From positions 1,364,001 to 1,428,000 of the forward strand of contig NZ_CP130821.1 in assembly GCF_004151275.2 (NCBI RefSeq): 64,000 bases of DNA, written 5' to 3'. Positions within the stretch are counted from its first letter, which is position 1, and every line of letters begins with the position of its first letter. Shown here piece after piece: positions 62,231 to 64,000 of the stretch. Position numbers and translations under genes: made by a program. This DNA is from Flavobacterium dauae (GTDB lineage: Bacteria; Bacteroidota; Bacteroidia; Flavobacteriales; Flavobacteriaceae). The notes under the pieces are model-generated. The model saw only the letters and a list, made by a program, of their open reading frames with translations. It made no database searches and was not told the DNA's origin.

Positions 62231-62638
62231 TTATTGATATTGACGTGACCATTCTTCCATTCGCTCTCTCATTAATTCTTCGTTTGTAAAAGCATCCCAT
62301 CCTACGATAGATCCCATTACTAGTACAAATACAATGAAAAGAACAAATAAAACAATTCCAATTATAGCCAAGATTTTACCCGTATTTAAAGTAGAATAGT
62401 TAGAATACGCATTTGGATTTGCTTTGTACAACTTTGTGTCTTTACTTGCTAAAACCAACGCAATAATTGCAAAAATAATTCCAATTCCATAAAAACAACA
62501 CCCAATAATAGACAAAATCCCTAAAATTAAAACAGCTGTTGCATTAGGTAAATTTGCAGGCATAAAATTACCGTTTCCATTGTTAAAATTTTGATTCTGA
62601 AAATTTTGCGGATCGTTTTGATTTTGATAATTTTCCAT
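62231..62638 (-). CDS. CCC-motif/DUF4190-like membrane protein
   Basis: A 135-residue protein: an N-terminal Asn/Gln-rich tail (about 1-30), then two to three helices. The first includes AVLILGILSIIGCCFYGIGIIFAI (about 35-58, in pieces SIIGCCFYGIG), with a conserved Cys pair. A second helix lies at about 88-112. It matches Bacteroidota membrane proteins of the CCC-motif type. Found with DUF2752 downstream (nine-base gap) in the same operon. Function unknown. Confidence 0.7.
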   Translation of the reverse strand: MENYQNQNDPQNFQNQNFNNGNGNFMPANLPNATAVLILGILSIIGCCFYGIGIIFAIIALVLASKDTKLYKANPNAYSNYSTLNTGKILAIIGIVLFVLFIVFVLVMGSIVGWDAFTNEELMRERMEEWSRQYQ

Positions 62639-62646
62639 AGTTTATT

Positions 62647-62931
62647 TTATTTAAAGTTAAAAAAATGTTTGTAAATATACGCAATAACCATAACAATAGT
62701 GTTTATAATTGCCAAAGAAATAATTATTTTATGATAATTTCTCTTTTTATCAACAAAATGTAAAAATAAAAATAAACACAATAATATAGTAGTATAAATG
62801 GCAGGAAACATTTTAAAAGCATCAACAAAATTCCCTTGCGCCACCATATATCCGGCTCTTTGCGTACCACAACCAAAACATTCAATTCCGAAAAGTTTTT
62901 TGGTAGTACAAGGCAGCATATATTCTTCCAT
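62647..62931 (-). CDS. DUF2752 membrane protein
   Basis: A 94-residue protein with two helices. The DUF2752 signature is CPx-type GIECFGCGTQRAGYM (about 16-30), with two Cys. The N-terminal MEEYMLPC has another Cys. The family is widespread in Bacteroidota and Actinobacteria, but its role is not known. It is upstream of the CCC-motif gene on the same strand. Confidence 0.78.
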   Translation of the reverse strand: MEEYMLPCTTKKLFGIECFGCGTQRAGYMVAQGNFVDAFKMFPAIYTTILLCLFLFLHFVDKKRNYHKIIISLAIINTIVMVIAYIYKHFFNFK

Positions 62932-62985
62932 AGAATCAATTTTTTATCGAAAGTATAAATTTATTAAATTTGAAAAAAATATAAA

Positions 62986-63180
62986 ATGAAAATTCTTTTA
63001 TACATTATCGCTTTTGGTTTGATGTTTTGGGCATTGATAGAGCAAACTAAAGCGCAACCAAATATCTATATACAAATTGTTGCTGTAGCTGTTTTCTTTT
63101 TTTTAATGAGAAATTTAATGAGTAAAATACCTGATGCTGACAAACAAAATAGCGATATAAATAATGAGCAGGGAAATTAA
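62986..63180 (+). CDS. small two-helix membrane protein
   Basis: A 64-residue protein with two hydrophobic helices (about 3-18 and 27-45) and a polar C-terminal tail. Its end overlaps the start of the Smr gene by 17 bases, which suggests a shared transcript. Divergent from DUF2752. No family recognised. Confidence 0.55.
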   Translation: MKILLYIIAFGLMFWALIEQTKAQPNIYIQIVAVAVFFFLMRNLMSKIPDADKQNSDINNEQGN

Positions 63181-63727
63181 TTTAGGAACATTTGTTGAAG
63201 TTTTAGACGAAGATTTTAGCGGAAAAGTAATAAAATTACTAAATAGCGAAGCAGTTATTTTAACTAACGATGGCTTTGAATTGACTTATCCAATTAACCA
63301 GTTAATTTTAATAGGCGATGGTTCGATAATTAAACAAGCATCTTCATTTGGAGTGATTGAACAGGCTAAAAAACAAAAAGTTACGATTAACCATCATAAA
63401 GTAAATACTGAAAAAAAATCAAAAAAAGATGAAATTGTTTTAGAAATTGATCTTCATATCGAAAAACTAGTTAAAGATTTTAAACATCTTTCTAATTTTG
63501 ATATTTTAAATATTCAAGTTGATACCACTCGTCATAAACTGGAATTTGCAATAAAAAACCGTATTCCAAAATTAGTTTTTATTCACGGAATGGGCGAGGG
63601 AGTTTTAAAAACCGAATTGGAATTTTTATTTGGACGCTACCCTGAAATTACTTTTCGCGATGCCAATTACCGCAAATATGGGTTAGGTGCAACCGAAGTA
63701 TATATAAAACAAAATCTGAGTCATTAA
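63164..63727 (+). CDS. Smr-domain DUF2027-type protein
   Basis: A 187-residue protein. The N-terminal beta-rich part (about 5-60, LGTFVEVLDEDFSGKVIKLL) resembles DUF2027 and its KOW-like fold. The C-terminal Smr domain (about 100-183) has DLHIEKL, the conserved FIHGMGEGVLKTEL (about 141-154) and Y-rich end. Smr domains of MutS2-type are nucleases or RNA/DNA binders in recombination or ribosome rescue. ATG at 63164. Role unproven. Confidence 0.75.
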   Translation: MSREINLGTFVEVLDEDFSGKVIKLLNSEAVILTNDGFELTYPINQLILIGDGSIIKQASSFGVIEQAKKQKVTINHHKVNTEKKSKKDEIVLEIDLHIEKLVKDFKHLSNFDILNIQVDTTRHKLEFAIKNRIPKLVFIHGMGEGVLKTELEFLFGRYPEITFRDANYRKYGLGATEVYIKQNLSH

Positions 63728-63746
63728 AAAGTGATTCGGATTTCTT

Positions 63747-64000
63747 TTATAAAACAACTTGATAGGTTCCCAAAATTCTGTCGGTTAATTTAAAAGAACT
63801 TTTGTCTTTCATAAATTCCGCGTCAATCAATTTTAAAACGTGTTTATAACCGGTAACTTCACCTGTTACTTTATTGATAACAGCTTCACTTACAATTTCT
63901 AAATTTCCATTGTTAACGTACCATTCTTCTTTTAGTGGGGTATCATCAGGAAAATCGCATATATCTGTATTTGAAATGGTTGTTTTAAACGTAAAATAAC
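63747..64000 (-). CDS. exported or lipoprotein-like unknown protein, 5' end outside window
   Basis: The minus strand from the edge reads FTFKTTISNTDICDFPDDTP and ends LTDRILGTYQVVL at the stop 63747-63749; the start lies beyond 64000. The visible 80 or so residues are beta-rich with no catalytic motif. Convergent with the Smr gene by 19 bases. Coding is supported by an open frame that avoids stops and uses codons as its neighbours do. Confidence 0.6.
   Translation of the reverse strand, partial: YFTFKTTISNTDICDFPDDTPLKEEWYVNNGNLEIVSEAVINKVTGEVTGYKHVLKLIDAEFMKDKSSFKLTDRILGTYQVVL

Noticed and set aside
1..64000. CRISPR arrays, rRNA genes, prophage
   Set aside because: No regularly spaced repeats, rRNA-like sequence or phage structural gene is seen on either strand.

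Overview
The window is A+T-rich chromosomal DNA of a member of the Bacteroidota, most likely a Flavobacteriaceae species close to Flavobacterium or Myroides. The evidence is the promoter type (TTG, 17-23 bases, TAnnTTTG), tandem DUF4369/TlpA thioredoxins, a fused alpha/beta 2-oxoacid dehydrogenase E1, a PorX-type response regulator and a C-terminal type IX secretion sorting signal, together with near absence of Shine-Dalgarno dependence. No rRNA, CRISPR array or prophage is visible. Most of the window is ordinary core genome with one small accessory island.

Layout. 1-7031: the end of an ECF sigma/DoxX-like pair, then an envelope operon dgkA-ftsK-lolA-lptF/G-ribBA, followed by a tRNA-Ser(UGA) unit. 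7300-10030: a MITE-like repeat, the tail of a lost third TlpA gene and two tandem TlpA paralogues. 10142-20528: a transglutaminase-like membrane protein, a periplasmic-binding-fold protein, a SUI1 factor, a nucleoside phosphorylase, a CoA-transferase, a MATE exporter, a ZIP transporter and two methyltransferases. 20670-26402: a complete seven-gene Mrp Na+/H+ antiporter operon (A to G). 26457-27215: a glycerophosphodiesterase.

27246-31836 is the accessory island. It holds a WYL-domain regulator, a gene split by an IS3-family element, an unknown 137-residue protein, a receiver-like cREC protein and a calcineurin-like phosphoesterase. A GGACA..TGTCC palindrome lies 25 bases before the -7 box of the regulator and of the unknown gene, and a half-site lies at the same place before the IS-split gene. 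This looks like a small regulon and is the best candidate here for an undescribed system; the cREC family has been proposed to process cyclic phosphates in RNA-repair and conflict systems.

31928-54616: a TrmH methyltransferase, a LytS/LytT-type two-component pair, a 2-oxoglutarate dioxygenase, a TetR regulator with a leader palindrome, fused E1, purC, nitroreductase, serC, a META-domain lipoprotein, a VOC protein, a J-domain membrane protein, uvrA, a T9SS cargo protein, an ECF sigma factor with a 47-residue follower, an endonuclease III without its Fe-S cysteines, bcp, a second nearly identical tRNA-Ser unit, and the ald-tsaE-porX operon.

54824-64000: a glycosyltransferase and coaE, an RprX/RprY-like two-component pair, a DUF4294 protein, and a dnaX gene whose reading frame switches by -1 at a run of ten A (gamma 360 residues, tau about 571). 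These are followed by a class D beta-lactamase-fold protein without catalytic residues, small membrane proteins, an Smr-domain protein and a partial lipoprotein-like gene.
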